64,000 nt of DNA from Anaerolineae bacterium (GCA_019637615.1 JAHBVJ010000024.1:78241-142240), one strand, 5' to 3'; positions 35,207 to 44,389 are shown, counted from the first letter of the stretch. A program made the numbers and translations. The notes: generated by a model from the sequence alone, not told the origin.

Positions 35207-36223
35207 ATGAGCAAGCATTATACAAACACCTACGAAAGAAACGATCGTCCTACCGAGGAAGAGATCGTCGTTGCTGAAGGTCTTCCAACCACGCCCCGCC
35301 CCGTCATTGATCTGGACTCGGATCTTGTACAGTTCTACTTCCGGGATATTCGACCCGTTTCAGTACCATTAACGAGCGAAGAAGAGCAGGACTACGCCAA
35401 GCAAGTTCAGGCCGGGAAGCAAGCGAAGGCCAAGCTACGCCGCAATCCGAATTTGCGCGGCGATGATCGCGCAGCGTTGGAATCTGCTATCTATGTTGGT
35501 GACAAAGCCCGCATGGAGCTAATCATGGCGAATACGCGCTTGGTGGTCAGCATCGCCAAAACCTATCAAGGGCGCGGCCTATCGCTTGCCGATCTGATTC
35601 AGGAAGGCAACCTCGGCCTGATGAAGGCCGTTGATCGCTTTGATCCTGAGCGCGGCGTGCGTCTGAGCACCTACGCCACGTGGTGGATACGTCAGACCAT
35701 CGCCCGCGCCGCTGGCGATAGTGGGCGCACCATTCGTTTACCCATCAATCAAGGGCAGCGTTGGGGACGCCTCCGCCGCATCGGGGAAGACCTCTCGCAG
35801 CAATTAGGGCGTGAACCGAGCCTTGAAGAACTCGCGGCTGCCGCCGAATTGACAGTCGAGCAAGTGCAGTCCACGCTCGAAGCCGCGCGCGAACCGATGC
35901 AGTTGGATGAGTTGGTCGGTGACGAAGAAGATCGCCCGCGTGAAGATCTCTTGGCGGACACCGAAAGCGAACTGCCTGAACAGGCCACCGCCCGTCAACT
36001 ACTTACCGAAGCCATCGGTTATCTGTTGGCCTCGCTTTCCCCGCGTGAAGCCGCTATTCTGAAGTTGCGCTACGGCCTGAGCGATGGCGAAAGCCACAGC
36101 ATGGCGCAAATTGGCGAGATCATGGGCTACAGTCGTGAGCGCATTCGCCAGTTACAGCACGAGGCTCTGAGCAAGCTCCGCCGCATGGATCGCGAACTGA
36201 ACCTCGCAGACTATCTGGAATAG
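35207..36223 (+). CDS. Sigma-70 family RNA polymerase sigma factor (RpoD/SigA-like)
   Basis: 338 residues. Region 1.2 (DLVQFYFRDIRPVSVPLTSEEEQDYAKQV), region 2 (NTRLVVSIAKTYQGRGLSLADLIQEGNLGLMKAVDRFDPERGVRLSTYATWWIRQTIARA), region 3 (RTIRLPINQGQRWGRLRRI) and region 4 (SPREAAILKLRYGLSDGESHSMAQIGEIMGYSRERIRQLQHEALSKLRR). No region 1.1 and short, so it is a group 1 or 2 sigma of the kind found in this phylum. It recognises -10/-35 promoters. Own promoter at 35089-35117. Ends with a terminator hairpin at 36260-36282. Confidence 0.92.
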   Translation: MSKHYTNTYERNDRPTEEEIVVAEGLPTTPRPVIDLDSDLVQFYFRDIRPVSVPLTSEEEQDYAKQVQAGKQAKAKLRRNPNLRGDDRAALESAIYVGDKARMELIMANTRLVVSIAKTYQGRGLSLADLIQEGNLGLMKAVDRFDPERGVRLSTYATWWIRQTIARAAGDSGRTIRLPINQGQRWGRLRRIGEDLSQQLGREPSLEELAAAAELTVEQVQSTLEAAREPMQLDELVGDEEDRPREDLLADTESELPEQATARQLLTEAIGYLLASLSPREAAILKLRYGLSDGESHSMAQIGEIMGYSRERIRQLQHEALSKLRRMDRELNLADYLE

Positions 36224-36259
36224 CGAACGCATTCAGATTCAAGACATCCTGCATCTGTG

Positions 36260-36282
36260 GAAGGCGACATATGGTCGCCTTC
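36260..36282 (+). terminator. Terminator-like hairpin after the sigma-factor gene
   Basis: Perfect 9-bp stem GAAGGCGAC/GTCGCCTTC with loop ATATG, then ACTTGTTT. Confidence 0.6.
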
Positions 36283-36287
36283 ACTTG

Positions 36288-36326
36288 TTTAAGATTATGT
36301 TAAATATTTTTAAGATTATGTTAAAT
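36288..36326 (+). repeat. 18-bp tandem direct repeat upstream of sixA
   Basis: TTTAAGATTATGTTAAAT occurs perfectly at 36288-36305 and 36309-36326, spaced by 21 bp (two helical turns). It is 32 bp before the sixA start and could be a dimer-binding operator. Confidence 0.5.
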
Positions 36327-36357
36327 CTGGTACGATTTGCAGGTGAGGAGACTATCA

Positions 36358-36849
36358 ATGACCAACCTGTATTTTCTACGGCATGGGCATGCCCACGATC
36401 GCGATGAGTGGAAAACCCAGAACGACGAACTGCGCCCATTGACTACCGAAGGAATTGCCGCGATGCGCCAAGAGGCCATCGTCTTGCGGCACCTTCAGCC
36501 AGATTTCACGGCGATTGTGACCAGTCCGCTGGTACGCGCGCGGGAGACCGCCGACATCATCCACACGCTCTTTCCCGATCTTCCCATCACAGAGGATGCG
36601 TTGCTCAAACCCGGCTTTGGCCTGAAAGCGCTTGAAAAGGTGCTCAAACAGCATGACGGACACGAGAGTCTGCTACTCGTAGGCCACGAACCCGACTTCA
36701 GCGCCGTGATCAGCGATATGATTGGTGGTGGGCGTGTGACCATGAAACGGGGCGGCATGGCGCGTGTAAAGCTGGCGAGCAAAGAAAAACTACGTGGAGA
36801 TCTGATCTGGTTGATAACGCCTTCTGTGTTCCGTGCTGCCGAAGATTAA
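36358..36849 (+). CDS. sixA: SixA-type phosphohistidine phosphatase
   Basis: 163 residues from the ATG at 36358 behind GTGAGGAG; an upstream in-frame start at 36337 is less likely. RHG-type histidine phosphatase core: NLYFLRHGHAHDRDEWKTQNDELRPLTTEG with the catalytic His in RHG, TSPLVRARETADII, and SLLLVGHEPDFS with the second His. SixA dephosphorylates His-containing phosphotransfer proteins. A response-regulator gene follows 107 bp downstream. Confidence 0.88.
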   Translation: MTNLYFLRHGHAHDRDEWKTQNDELRPLTTEGIAAMRQEAIVLRHLQPDFTAIVTSPLVRARETADIIHTLFPDLPITEDALLKPGFGLKALEKVLKQHDGHESLLLVGHEPDFSAVISDMIGGGRVTMKRGGMARVKLASKEKLRGDLIWLITPSVFRAAED

Positions 36850-36956
36850 TGGCAGGTAAAATTACTATAACGGAAAACAAACGCTGGATGCGTTAATATT
36901 CTACATTAATCATCTAAGCGAATTTATGCTAAATCAGCAAAGTGTAGGCATCATCC

Positions 36957-37322
36957 ATGGGAAGACGAATTCTCGTCATTGAAGATAATCCAGATAATCG
37001 GATTCTCATTACCGATGTGTTGACTTCCTTAGACTACGAAGTGATCGTTGCGGTGGACGGTGAAGAAGGCGTGGCGAGAGCCAAGAGCGAAAAACCTGAC
37101 TTAATCCTGATGGACTTGTCCTTGCCGCATATGGATGGTTGGGCCGCCACCCGTCTCCTACGTTCGCAGCCCGCCACCAAAGACGTGAAGATCATTGCTC
37201 TCACCGCCCATGCGATGGTAGGGGATCGTGAACGCGCGATAGAGGCTGGTTGTGACGATTATGTTTCTAAGCCGCTGGATGTAAAAGAGTTAGCGGGCAA
37301 GCTCACGCAGTATCTCGGCTAA
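36957..37322 (+). CDS. Single-domain response regulator
   Basis: 121 residues, a CheY-like receiver alone: ILVIEDNPDNRILITDVLTSLDYEVIVAVDGEEG with the acidic pair, DLILMDLSLPHMDGW with the phospho-acceptor Asp, ALTAHAMVGDRERAIEAGCDDYVSKPLD with the Thr and Lys. No output domain, so it acts through protein contacts or phosphotransfer. A histidine kinase is not in the window. Ends before a strong terminator. Confidence 0.92.
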   Translation: MGRRILVIEDNPDNRILITDVLTSLDYEVIVAVDGEEGVARAKSEKPDLILMDLSLPHMDGWAATRLLRSQPATKDVKIIALTAHAMVGDRERAIEAGCDDYVSKPLDVKELAGKLTQYLG

Positions 37323-37348
37323 CCTCCCACTCCTCATCGTAGAAAACG

Positions 37349-37385
37349 AATGCCATCAGCACAACTGCATGATGGCATTTCTTTT
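37349..37385 (+). terminator. Intrinsic terminator after the response-regulator gene
   Basis: AATGCCATCA (37349-37358) pairs with TGATGGCATT (37370-37379) followed by TCTTTTTC. Perfect 10-bp stem. Confidence 0.8.
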
Positions 37386-37459
37386 TCAAATCGACCTTGT
37401 AGGTTCCCCCGACATCACATAACCAATGTTCCGAATTATTTTTCCACTCATTCTTCCAC

Positions 37460-38584
37460 TCATCGAATGAACGGCAGTAGCAGCATACCGGGGTTAGTGC
37501 CCGCGTTGTTCAAGATCGGCAGCAGTGCCGAGATCAAGATGAAGATGATGACAAACAGCACCAGCAGCAAGAAAATGCCCACCCGCCGCCGCGTGATCAG
37601 CCGCCGCTTCTTTTCCGGCGGCACCTCACCGAACTTCACACGCATAGCTTTTGCAAACGTCCGCACATCCGCATGACGGTTTGCAGGGTTACGCTCAATC
37701 GCCTGTGTGACGATGTTCGCCACATCCTCGGATAGGTCGCTGCGGTTGACTGGGAGTGGCGGCTGCATGCGGACATCGCGCCGGACATCGTCTTCTGCGC
37801 GCATCTTGAATCGGTACGCAGGCGCGCCTGTCAGCATTTCATAAAGCACGATACCAAGCCCATATACATCCGCCGTCGGCCCCGGCATCACACCGCGATC
37901 CAGCAGTTCCGGCGGGATGTAGGCCGGATGCGCATACTTATTCGCCCACGATGGGCTGACCATCTGCGGCTCGCTCACGATGCCCAGATCGACCAGCATC
38001 GGGCGCGGGATGCCTTCCTTATCCGTGCGGATCAGGATGCTTTCCGGATTAATGTTCAGGTGTAGTTTGCCGCCCTTGACGTGCAAGAACGCGATTGCAT
38101 CTGCCACGCTGATCGTCATCCATGCGGCGTGCTGATACCACGGCTGCGGGTTCTTGATCAACAAATCTCGTAGAAATTCGCCTTCGACAAATTCAAAGAC
38201 CATATAATATTTGGTCTGGTTCTGGTAAACCGTTTTGCCATAGGGGCGCTGCTCACCCGTCGCGAACTGATACGCGGGCAGCAGGATAGGCAGCATCGGG
38301 TGTTGTTGTTCTTGTGCCAGCTTGGCTAATGTCGTGGCTTCGCGCTTGAGTTGTTCTTGGCAGCCATCATGCGCCACCTTGAGCATGATCCGCTGTCCGG
38401 CGCGTTGTGCCTCATAAATCGTGGCGGTGCGCAGCACGCGGATCATCCGCACGATCAAAATATCGCTCAAGTACTCGCCGTAATCGAAGACGACGGATAG
38501 CGATCCCGCCGTGCAGGTGCGTGTTTTGCACCACAGATTCGTTTCGTCCCAGATTCGCTCACACGTGGTACAGACCTTCTTCAC
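37460..38584 (-). CDS. Membrane-anchored kinase-like protein, likely pseudokinase
   Basis: 374 residues from GTG at 38584 (GAAGGAG eight bases before). A possible zinc ribbon at the N-terminus (C5-X2-C8, C19-X4-C24), a protein-kinase-like domain (about 40-325) with the ATP Lys (IMLKVAH, Lys69), a catalytic loop that reads LHLNINPESIL instead of HRDIKPEN (Asn177 in place of the catalytic Asp), and DLG at 199-201 for DFG. One membrane helix at about 333-360 and a short outside tail. Missing catalytic Asp suggests a pseudokinase, as in the T7SS subunit EssB/YukC. It is divergent from the EssC-like ATPase gene. Confidence 0.8.
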   Translation of the reverse strand: MKKVCTTCERIWDETNLWCKTRTCTAGSLSVVFDYGEYLSDILIVRMIRVLRTATIYEAQRAGQRIMLKVAHDGCQEQLKREATTLAKLAQEQQHPMLPILLPAYQFATGEQRPYGKTVYQNQTKYYMVFEFVEGEFLRDLLIKNPQPWYQHAAWMTISVADAIAFLHVKGGKLHLNINPESILIRTDKEGIPRPMLVDLGIVSEPQMVSPSWANKYAHPAYIPPELLDRGVMPGPTADVYGLGIVLYEMLTGAPAYRFKMRAEDDVRRDVRMQPPLPVNRSDLSEDVANIVTQAIERNPANRHADVRTFAKAMRVKFGEVPPEKKRRLITRRRVGIFLLLVLFVIIFILISALLPILNNAGTNPGMLLLPFIR

Positions 38585-38897
38585 GAGGGTTTCTCCTTCA
38601 ACACAGGCGACGCATTACGTCAACGGCGTCGGTTCATTTTTGTGTAAGATACGGTCGTCGCGGCTCACTTCGTTCCCATGATCTATTATGCCCGCTTCCA
38701 TGCAAAGATGTTCAAAAAGACTTGAAAAAGAATGTGTACGTTTGGTTTGTACGCTGGTAGGGCTAATTGACAAAAGAACTGACCTATGCCATCATGACAC
38801 TGAGTCGCTGGTCGTTAACGTAAGCCTAATACCATTGCCGCGCTTGTGTCAAGCGGCTCATCCGGAACGTTTCTCCAATCGAAGAGGAGCGGCGCAC
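38585..38897. other. Divergent intergenic region before the EssC-like gene
   Basis: About 313 bp. A TTGACA occurs at 38767-38772 on the plus strand, with no convincing -10 at the right distance. The 70 codons open in frame upstream of the EssC-like start contain no family sequence. GAAGAGGAG at 38881-38889 is the ribosome binding site of the next gene. Nothing else recognised. Confidence 0.35.
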
Positions 38898-41800
38898 ATG
38901 CCTGAATTTTTCAATCGTCCGCCCCGAATTCAGCCGGAACTCCCCAACGGCGAATTCGATGTACCAAGCCCGCCGGGGAAAGAAGATGAGAGTGGACAGA
39001 ATCTTATTCAGATCGGCCTCCCGTTAATTACGATCGCTGGTTACATTTTGGTCAGTGCGGGTGGCGGCGGACGTAATCCGCTGTTTATTTTGCCGATGGC
39101 GCTTTCCATGTTCGCCTCAGTCGGCATCGGCCTTTATGAATTCTTCCGGCGTCGTCGCAATGCGGGCGTTGCGGATAAACTATATCTGGAACGGCTCACC
39201 GAACTCCGGCGCGAAATGCTTGACTCTCACGACAAGCAGCGCATCTTCTACACTTACAACTTCCCCGAACCGAGCGTCTGCTTGCAAATGGCGGGTACTG
39301 CCGACGACATCAAGCCCAGTTCGCGCCTGTGGGAACGCCGCACGACCGACGCTGACTTCGGCACGTTACGTATCGGGATTGGCTCCCGTCGTTCTACCGT
39401 CATTTACAAGATCGGTGCGTCATCCGGCTCAGATTCGCCGCTGATCAAAGACGCTCTCAAGCTGATGAACGACTCGATAATCGTGAATGACATTCCCATC
39501 ACGGTCTCGATGCGCACCACCTTCGAGGAGTGGGAAGGTGGCGATGAAGATGACAAGAAAGACAAAAATGCCGCCAAAATGCCTAGCGGACGCCACACCA
39601 TCGGCATTGCGGGACGTGATCGCGCCCGTGTAACCGACTCGATGCGCTCGATGATGGTCAACTTGTGCGCCATGCACTCGCCCACCGACATGCGCTTATT
39701 CGTGCTCGGTTCGCCTGACGCCAAGACCTATTGGGATTGGGCCAATTGGCTGCCACACTGCAACAGCAGCCGTAATGAGATCAGCATCGGTGACCAGCTC
39801 GGCTTCGATGTCCGCAAGCGCCGCCGCCTCTGGGATGACCTGCAAGCCGAATTAGAGCGCCGTCAATTGCGCTTAGCAGATGCCAAGAGTTATGCCGTCA
39901 CCACGCCGCATATCATTGTGGTGATAGATGGGCTTTCTCCGAAAGCGGAAGATTCCGTGCTGAAGGAAGCCGAAACCGAAGCCGCCCTCGCCATCATTCT
40001 GCGCAACGGTCTGGAACTCGGTGCCTCGGTAATCTTCGCCGTCCCCGATAAAGATCAGATTCCGAGTGACTGCCAAGCCGTCATCGAGATCGACACGACG
40101 GACGCTGAGGCCGCTTTCCGTTACGCTGAAGTTGGCGTCAATACCCTCCGTTTCGATGGTGTTGCCGATGCGGTCGAAGCCAAGCGCGCCGAACAAGACT
40201 TTGCTCGCCGTCTCGCGCCGTTAGCGGTGCGCAGCGTCGGTGGTGCCGACCTCGCCAACGCCGTCAATCTGCTCGAACTCAACAATGCGCGTACTGTCGA
40301 AGACCTGCCCATCCTGCAAAACTGGGCGGATAGCCGCACGCCGGACAAAGCCGATTGGCTGCGTGTGCCCGTTGGTCTGATGGTCGGCAACAAAGTCCGT
40401 GAACTGATCTTCGCGGCGGACGGCGACGGCGTACATGGCCTTGCGGCTGGTACGACAGGTTCCGGTAAATCCGAACTCCTGCTGACCATCATCACGGGTC
40501 TCGCCATCCGCTACGATCCTTCTATCGTCAACTTCGTGATGGTGGACTTCAAAGGTGGCGCGGCCTTCGAGCCGTTCCGTACCTTGCCACACACGGTAGA
40601 CATCGTGACCAACCTGCAAGGCACGGCGGGCGCGCGTACGTTCGTTGCGTTGCGGGCGGAACTCAACCGTCGCTCCAAGATGATTGCGGATTCCAACACC
40701 AAGCATATCGTCCATTACCGCAGCAAAAATTACCACATGACGCGTGAGCCGTTCCCGCACCTCTACGTCATCATTGACGAGTTCGCGGAAATGGTCAAAG
40801 AGATGCCCGAATTCAAAGGCCATCTCGATAGTATCGCTCGTCTCGGTCGTGCCTTGGGCGTCCACCTCTTACTGGCGACTCAGCGTCCTAGCGGTGTGGT
40901 CAGCGACCAGATTCGCGCCAACATGAAATTCCGCATCTGCCTCCGCGTGGAAACAGCGGAAGACAGCCGCGAACTATTGCGGCGTTCGGATGCGGCCTTC
41001 CTACCGCCAAATATCCCCGGTCGTGCCTACATTCAGGTTGGTAACGAAAACGTCGAGCTAATGCAAGTTGCGCGTGCTGGTGGCCCGTATACTGGCCCCT
41101 CGGTGGATACCTCGCCGCCCGTGATCTGGCCCAAGCGCCAATCGAAGGCACAAGCCTCTTCTGGTCGCGCCAATGCCGAAGCCGCTGCGCTTTCCGATGT
41201 GATCGTGGAAATCTGCCGCAATCTGTCCGAGACTCACGAAGAGGTCAAGCCGCAAAAGAAGCCGTGGCCTGATCCGCTCCCGATGCGTCTCCCGCTCGAT
41301 AGCGAGACGCTCAACGGTGAAGCGAATCCCTTGCTGCCACTCAGCCATGCCGTCATCGACTGGATGGAAGATCGTGGTCAGTGGCGCGGCATCCACTGGA
41401 CGGACGAGGCCATGAAGACCAATATCGGCCTGATCGACAATCCGATCCGTGCCGAGCAGTTGCTCCTCACCCTCGATCTGACCAAAGGCCACTGTGTGAT
41501 CTTCGGCTCGTCGGGTTGGGGTAAAACGACCTTCATCCGTACCGTGATCACGGGGCTTGCTGCCACGCATTCGCCTAAAGAACTCAACATCTATCTGATG
41601 GACTTTGGAGGTCGTGGTCTGGACGTGCTGACCGATATGCCGCATGTGGTAGCCTCGGTGCTGCCCTCCGAGGAAGAGCGCGTGCTGCGTCTCATGCGCC
41701 GCATCAGCAACATCCTCGAAGAACGCCGCACCACGCTCAGTGCCGCCCGTGCCGATAACCTGCTCGTCTATAATCAGTCCAATCCTGAAAAAGCGCTGCC

Positions 41801-43400
41801 CGCTATTCTCGTCGTTATCGACAACTTTGCCGAGTTCCGCGAGAACTTCGAAAACTACATCGAAGGGTTGATCGGCCTCGTGCGCGATGGTCGTACCTAT
41901 GGTGTGCATTTCCTGTTCAGTGCCTCGCTCACCAACACCATCCCCGGCAAGCTGTACAACCTGTTCACCGAGCGTCTTACCCTCCGTCTAGCCGATGCGG
42001 GCGAATACGCCAATGTGGTCGGGCGCGGCGTGCCAGATATGGGCGAGATTCCCGGTCGTGGTTTCGTCTCGATTGATCGTACGCCGCTCGAATTCCAGAC
42101 CGCGATCCCCGTTGGCGCTACGGCGGAAGATGAGCAGCAGGGCTTGGACGACACCAAGAAACTCGCGCAGTTGGCGCTGAGGATGAAAGCAGCATGGAAG
42201 CTCGGACGTGTCGCGCCGCCCATCGATATCCTGCGTCCCGTCATCTCGCTGCAAAATGTCCTGCCCGCGCAACCGCCCGCTAAGCTTCAAGTCATCCTCG
42301 GCCTCGAAGATCAAAATCTAGAGCCGGCCATGATTGATCTTGCACAGCGCGGCCCGCACATGGTCATCATCGGCCCGCCGCTCTCCGGCAAAACCACCAC
42401 CTTACGCTCGTGGGTCATGTCGATGGCGCAGCTCTACAGCCCCGACAAGATCGCGATGGTGTTGGTGGACTTCCAGCAGCGCATGTTTAAGTATGGTGGC
42501 AAGCGCACCTTCGCGGATCTGCCGCAGGTCTACGCTGCTATTTCCGAACTGAGCGACCTTGAGCGTGTGATCAAGGACATCAAGCAGGAATACGAATCGA
42601 CCCGCACTGCTGATATGCCGACGCGTCCAGAAATCTTCTTCATCGCGGATAACTACGATGACTTCTCAGGCGTGATCGGCAGTGGCAGCATGAGCAAGAA
42701 CACTGTCTACAAAGACCTCGCGGAATTGGGGCGCAAGTTCGGGCCGGAAGGCTTCCATCTCGTGGTAGCCGGTTCGATGAACCTGATGCGCGGTCAGGAT
42801 GAGTTCGTCAAGCAAGCCTTAGCGCCGCGATTCGGGCTTGGCCTTGATGCCAACGACGCGCCGACGGCCTTGGGTGGTCGTGCCCGCGCTGGTGGCGCAG
42901 AGTTCCCGCCGGGACGTGGCTACATCGTCAAGTCCGGGCGCATGTCGCTGATTCAAGTGGCTACTCCGCAAGGCGATGGCACGTTGGAAGAAACGCTCGA
43001 CAAGTGGATCGAAGAGATTCAGAATAAGTATCCAGAGCGCACGAAATTGATCAACGCCTTTGTCGGCAGACCTGAACCCGCACCGGTTGCTGCTCCGGCG
43101 ACGCCCGCCGCAGCGTCTGCACCCGCTTCTGCTGCCTCTGCCGCTGCAACACCGACTAACTTTGGTGCGCTGCCCACCGCGCCCACGCCACCACCACGTG
43201 CGCCTGCGCCGAGTGCCGCCGAGATTTTGGCGCAGTTGAACGCCAAGCGAGCTGCCGCCGAAAAGGCTGCTGCGGAGAAGGCCGCCGAATCGAATCCTGC
43301 CGCGTCCGCTCCATCTTCGCCACCAGCCGCGCCAGCCAGCGCGTCCGGCGAGTCGAGCACTGAACCGAGCGGCGATCCGAACAAGCAGCCCGCCAAGTAA
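38898..43400 (+). CDS. EssC-like FtsK/SpoIIIE ATPase of a type VII secretion-like system
   Basis: About 1500 residues from ATG at 38898 (GAAGAGGAG 8 bases before). Two membrane helices near residues 36-82. Three FtsK/SpoIIIE ATPase domains: Walker A GTTGSGKS (about 518) with LYVIIDEFAEM; GSSGWGKT (about 870) with ILVVIDNFAEF; GPPLSGKT (about 1159) with IFFIADNYDDF. The first pair is most canonical. DFKGGAAFEPF and LLATQRPSGVVSDQIRANMKFRICLRV are typical of EssC/EccC. An Ala/Pro-rich tail of about 120 residues ends the protein. It lacks the N-terminal FHA domains of Firmicutes EssC; an FHA domain is encoded separately 104 bp downstream. Confidence 0.88.
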   Translation: MPEFFNRPPRIQPELPNGEFDVPSPPGKEDESGQNLIQIGLPLITIAGYILVSAGGGGRNPLFILPMALSMFASVGIGLYEFFRRRRNAGVADKLYLERLTELRREMLDSHDKQRIFYTYNFPEPSVCLQMAGTADDIKPSSRLWERRTTDADFGTLRIGIGSRRSTVIYKIGASSGSDSPLIKDALKLMNDSIIVNDIPITVSMRTTFEEWEGGDEDDKKDKNAAKMPSGRHTIGIAGRDRARVTDSMRSMMVNLCAMHSPTDMRLFVLGSPDAKTYWDWANWLPHCNSSRNEISIGDQLGFDVRKRRRLWDDLQAELERRQLRLADAKSYAVTTPHIIVVIDGLSPKAEDSVLKEAETEAALAIILRNGLELGASVIFAVPDKDQIPSDCQAVIEIDTTDAEAAFRYAEVGVNTLRFDGVADAVEAKRAEQDFARRLAPLAVRSVGGADLANAVNLLELNNARTVEDLPILQNWADSRTPDKADWLRVPVGLMVGNKVRELIFAADGDGVHGLAAGTTGSGKSELLLTIITGLAIRYDPSIVNFVMVDFKGGAAFEPFRTLPHTVDIVTNLQGTAGARTFVALRAELNRRSKMIADSNTKHIVHYRSKNYHMTREPFPHLYVIIDEFAEMVKEMPEFKGHLDSIARLGRALGVHLLLATQRPSGVVSDQIRANMKFRICLRVETAEDSRELLRRSDAAFLPPNIPGRAYIQVGNENVELMQVARAGGPYTGPSVDTSPPVIWPKRQSKAQASSGRANAEAAALSDVIVEICRNLSETHEEVKPQKKPWPDPLPMRLPLDSETLNGEANPLLPLSHAVIDWMEDRGQWRGIHWTDEAMKTNIGLIDNPIRAEQLLLTLDLTKGHCVIFGSSGWGKTTFIRTVITGLAATHSPKELNIYLMDFGGRGLDVLTDMPHVVASVLPSEEERVLRLMRRISNILEERRTTLSAARADNLLVYNQSNPEKALPAILVVIDNFAEFRENFENYIEGLIGLVRDGRTYGVHFLFSASLTNTIPGKLYNLFTERLTLRLADAGEYANVVGRGVPDMGEIPGRGFVSIDRTPLEFQTAIPVGATAEDEQQGLDDTKKLAQLALRMKAAWKLGRVAPPIDILRPVISLQNVLPAQPPAKLQVILGLEDQNLEPAMIDLAQRGPHMVIIGPPLSGKTTTLRSWVMSMAQLYSPDKIAMVLVDFQQRMFKYGGKRTFADLPQVYAAISELSDLERVIKDIKQEYESTRTADMPTRPEIFFIADNYDDFSGVIGSGSMSKNTVYKDLAELGRKFGPEGFHLVVAGSMNLMRGQDEFVKQALAPRFGLGLDANDAPTALGGRARAGGAEFPPGRGYIVKSGRMSLIQVATPQGDGTLEETLDKWIEEIQNKYPERTKLINAFVGRPEPAPVAAPATPAAASAPASAASAAATPTNFGALPTAPTPPPRAPAPSAAEILAQLNAKRAAAEKAAAEKAAESNPAASAPSSPPAAPASASGESSTEPSGDPNKQPAK

Positions 43401-43462
43401 TCTAACAATAACGCTTCCCTGCCCACACCAACGACAGGGAAGCGCTGACTGTATTTGTCTTT

Positions 43463-43492
43463 ACTTAGCACTAAGCACCCAGCACTTAGCAC
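43463..43492 (+). repeat. Heptamer tandem repeat (copy B)
   Basis: Four units of a 7-bp period (ACTTAGC, ACTAAGC, ACCCAGC, ACTTAGC) just upstream of the YukD/FHA gene. Related arrays at 16797-16820 and 44338-44369. Confidence 0.6.
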
Positions 43493-43504
43493 GATGGAGA
43501 GCTT

Positions 43505-44167
43505 ATGGCACGCACCTTACTAACCATCAAGTCGGATCTGTTCGATACGCCAGAAGGTGAAGAAGCCTCCGTGCGCGAAAATCTGCCGATCCGTACGCTC
43601 ATTTCGGAAATCTGCAAAGAATTCGAACTGCCCGAAGGCAGCTATACCCTTCGTCAAGAGGGCGGCAAGGCGCTTGAACCGGATAAAACCTTGGAGCAAG
43701 TCAATGTGCGCATGGGCGCGGTCTTGGTGTTCAGCCGTGAACGCCGCTCCGTCCGTCGCCCCACGCAGTTAGTGGCGGCTTCGGGTGCCGTCAATCTGAC
43801 GGGTGCGCCGCGTTCACGCGCCATGATCACCAGCAGCAATCATGCCCTCCTGAAAGATAGCACGACGGGTGATGTTTACGAGATCATGTGGCAACCTGCC
43901 ATCATCGGACGCCCCGACGCCAATAACCCCGCCAGCGCCGACATTCTAGCCGTCAATCTCGGCAAAAATGCCGCCGCGCAGACGGTCTCGCGTCAGCACG
44001 CCCGCATCACCGAACTCGACGGGCAGTACTTCCTCGAATCGATGTCCGAGCGTAACCCAACCTATCTCAACGATGGTCAGGTACGTTTGGGCGAGAAGCG
44101 GTTCCTTGCGCCAGATGACAAAATCCGCGTCGGCACCATCACCCTCGTCTTCGACATCAAATCGTAA
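43505..44167 (+). CDS. YukD/EsaB-like ubiquitin-fold plus FHA-domain protein
   Basis: 220 residues. N-terminal about 80 residues (LTIKSDLFDTPEGEEASVRENLPIRTLISEICKEFELPEGSYTLRQEGGKALEPDKTLEQVNVRMGAVLVFSRE) look like the ubiquitin-fold small T7SS protein YukD/EsaB. The C-terminal half is an FHA domain (IIGRPDANNP, VSRQHARITELDGQYFLESMSERNPTYLND) that binds phosphothreonine. In Firmicutes these functions are separate or sit on EssC. The gene follows the EssC-like gene on the same strand, so a joint T7SS role is likely. Confidence 0.75.
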   Translation: MARTLLTIKSDLFDTPEGEEASVRENLPIRTLISEICKEFELPEGSYTLRQEGGKALEPDKTLEQVNVRMGAVLVFSRERRSVRRPTQLVAASGAVNLTGAPRSRAMITSSNHALLKDSTTGDVYEIMWQPAIIGRPDANNPASADILAVNLGKNAAAQTVSRQHARITELDGQYFLESMSERNPTYLNDGQVRLGEKRFLAPDDKIRVGTITLVFDIKS

Positions 44168-44337
44168 TTCACTCGCAATTCATCAGCCATATCAGGGCGA
44201 GACAATCTCGCCCTTCTGCTAATCCCTTTCTTCCTCCCACCAAATCTGCCTATAATTGACCGTCTCTACTCATCCACTTGGAGCCATTATGCTTTTCTCG
44301 CTTCCGCAATCCACTCCACGACACGAAACCCGTATGG

Positions 44338-44369
44338 ACTTAGCACTTAGCACTCAGCACGTAGCACTA
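44338..44369 (+). repeat. Heptamer tandem repeat (copy C)
   Basis: ACTTAGC, ACTTAGC, ACTCAGC, ACGTAGC and a partial unit, 21 bp before the sugar-kinase start. Same 7-bp period as copies A and B. Confidence 0.6.
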
Positions 44370-44389
44370 TCTTCAACCGAGGTGCGCTG

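Noticed and set aside
43019..43492. Ala/Gly-rich minus-strand frame at the end of the EssC-like gene
   Set aside because: Antisense of the Ala/Pro-rich tail of a well-supported gene; low-complexity composition.
43463..43492. Heptamer arrays as CRISPR repeats
   Set aside because: Period is 7 bp, no spacers, no cas genes.
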